Shown: positions 62,901 to 64,000 of the stretch, piece after piece
Layout: every line of letters starts with the position of its first letter
Numbering within the stretch: position 1 is the first letter of the stretch
From: Niebla homalea
Lineage: Eukaryota; Ascomycota; Lecanoromycetes; Lecanorales; Ramalinaceae
Reading direction: 5' to 3'
Assembly (NCBI GenBank): GCA_019925105.1
Contig: JAHGAU010000018.1
Location: 682,001 to 746,000 of the forward strand
Length of the DNA stretch: 64,000 nt
The notes under the pieces: generated by a model
The model's input: only the letters and a program-made list of their open reading frames with translations
The model's database searches: none
Told to the model about the DNA's origin: nothing
Position numbers and translations under genes: made by a program

Positions 62901-64000
62901 GGACTTAATTATCTTAAGGATATTATTTATAATATTAATTAAATTTTAAATTTAATTTTAAGTTTTAACTTTAACGATAAAATCTAAAATAATTAATTGC
63001 TTAAATTCACGTATTTCTTCATTTAAAAATCAATTTAACTTTTTTTCGCTTATATTTATTTAAAGCGGCTTATATTTAAGCCTAACTATTAAGTTTTCCA
63101 AAAGCAAAAAAAATATTTATTATGATATATATCTTTTAACCCAAAAATTTTACTTTCTTTTTTAAAATTTATATTTATTTTTAATACGCGATTAAGTCGC
63201 AATTATCTTTACTTAAACTATTACTATAATTTAATAATATCCTATCCGTAAAATATAATCGTTATCCGGTTAAAAAAAGAAAATAAATAAGCGGAAAAAA
63301 ATATTAAAAGTTATTAATTAAAAATATTAAAAACGTAAATAAAAATACTTAATATTAAAAAGAGTTTAAGCGATTTTAAAGGATAATAATAAAGCTTAAA
63401 GTTAAAGTATTTAACATATAATAGAAGCTAAATGTAAGGGTTTATAATTATTTAAAGTTATATATTTTACGGAAATAAAAGTCTTAAAAATAAGACTATA
63501 TAAAAATAAATAATAATCGATAAGGAGGTTAATTTATTTTTACCTAAAAAATTAATAAATCTAAAGGAGGGTCGAAGTATAAATATATTTTTTGGGGATA
63601 AGACTATATATAAGCACAGCATTTAATAATTTAAATAAACTAATAACTATTAAATAATCTAAGGATTGGTTAATTATATAAGCGGGGGTTAAAGGAGGAC
63701 ACCCCGGGGAAAAGGGAGGTATAAAGGCGGCGGTTAAGTATATATTTTAATTTTTTAAACAGAAACTTAATCGTTATTACCTAAGGATAAAAAGTAATAT
63801 TTAAGGTTTAAAAGAGATCAGGATTATTAGGTTAAAATATAAGGTTTAAAAACGAAGTTTATTACCAGTTATTAATATAAATAATTAATAAAATATATAT
63901 AGGTAAAACCTAAATTATAGACCGCATAAATACTTAACGTTTTTTAAGATACGGGATTAAGATTACGGATTTAATTTTTTAAGTTTGAATATTCAAATTT
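59966..64000. other. Unassigned AT-rich, RIP-like region to the right edge
   Basis: Very AT-rich with few CA/TG. No LTR, primer site, transposase or RT motif was recognised on either strand. One open frame of 84 codons at 60414-60668 encodes a Leu/Lys/Phe-rich peptide of no known family and looks like a chance frame. The last 400 bases are purine-rich on the plus strand and contain a short GC block near 63682-63730 (GCGGGGG, CACCCCGGGG). It may be an older element whose family is not represented elsewhere in the window. Confidence 0.45.
63572..63612 (+). promoter_or_regulatory. TATA-like promoter candidate, copy 2
   Basis: GAAGTATAAATATATTTTTT, then GGGGATAAGACTATATATA. It resembles 44694-44732 over about 39 bases. 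The same orientation and an intervening E6 would fit two terminal repeats of one unrecognised element, but homology does not clearly extend. Confidence 0.25.

Overview
The window is a transposon graveyard from a filamentous ascomycete (Pezizomycotina-type) genome. Nearly all of it is very AT-rich. CA and TG dinucleotides are almost absent while TA is abundant and CG is kept, which is the signature of repeat-induced point mutation (RIP). No intact host gene, tRNA, rRNA or CRISPR array is visible. Every recognisable coding stretch is a transposon relic full of stops, and most stops fall where Trp or Gln codons are expected. Species cannot be assigned. Layout: 1-2849 is a minus-strand Ty3/Gypsy pol relic (integrase zinc region, RNase H, RT) that runs off the left edge and holds a 175-bp solo LTR (689-863). 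2855-22383 is a Ty1/Copia element of 'family A' (E1, plus). E1 contains a 954-bp TRIM-like element (5469-6422) and a full-length Tad1-like LINE (7540-19433). The LINE is itself split by a minus-strand Copia of 'family B' (E2, 11032-17112). 22384-26428 is the 3' part of another family B element (E3), with a truncated LINE copy and a solo family A LTR inside it. 26429-34045 is a minus-strand family A fragment (E8) interrupted by a complete family A copy (E5, 26794-33395). 34046-34435 is a palindrome of two opposed LTRs of a third family ('C'). Family C sequence continues to the right and is interrupted by a complete family B copy (E4, 35499-41592). 41593-46699 is unassigned AT-rich DNA with a 40-bp-period tandem repeat. 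46700-59965 is a family A copy (E6) with a complete inverted family A copy inside it (E7, 48083-54672). 59966-64000 is unassigned. The insertion history can be read because most nested elements keep exact target-site duplications (TSDs): TTAAC, GTACC, a 13-bp duplication for the LINE, CTTTA, AAATC, TATCC and TACCG. Intact paralogues also show the empty sites. The deepest chain is E8 > E3 > E1 > LINE > E2. E1 is flanked by two different host elements without a matching TSD, so it is probably a recombinant. The most interesting material is what escaped mutation: the small hairpin-rich TRIM/LTR family, and the 229-bp LINE fragment, which is an internal control for length-dependent RIP. Two stretches (about 41.6-46.7 kb and 60-64 kb) have no assigned identity. 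Element names (E1-E11) and family names (A, B, C) are labels used only here.
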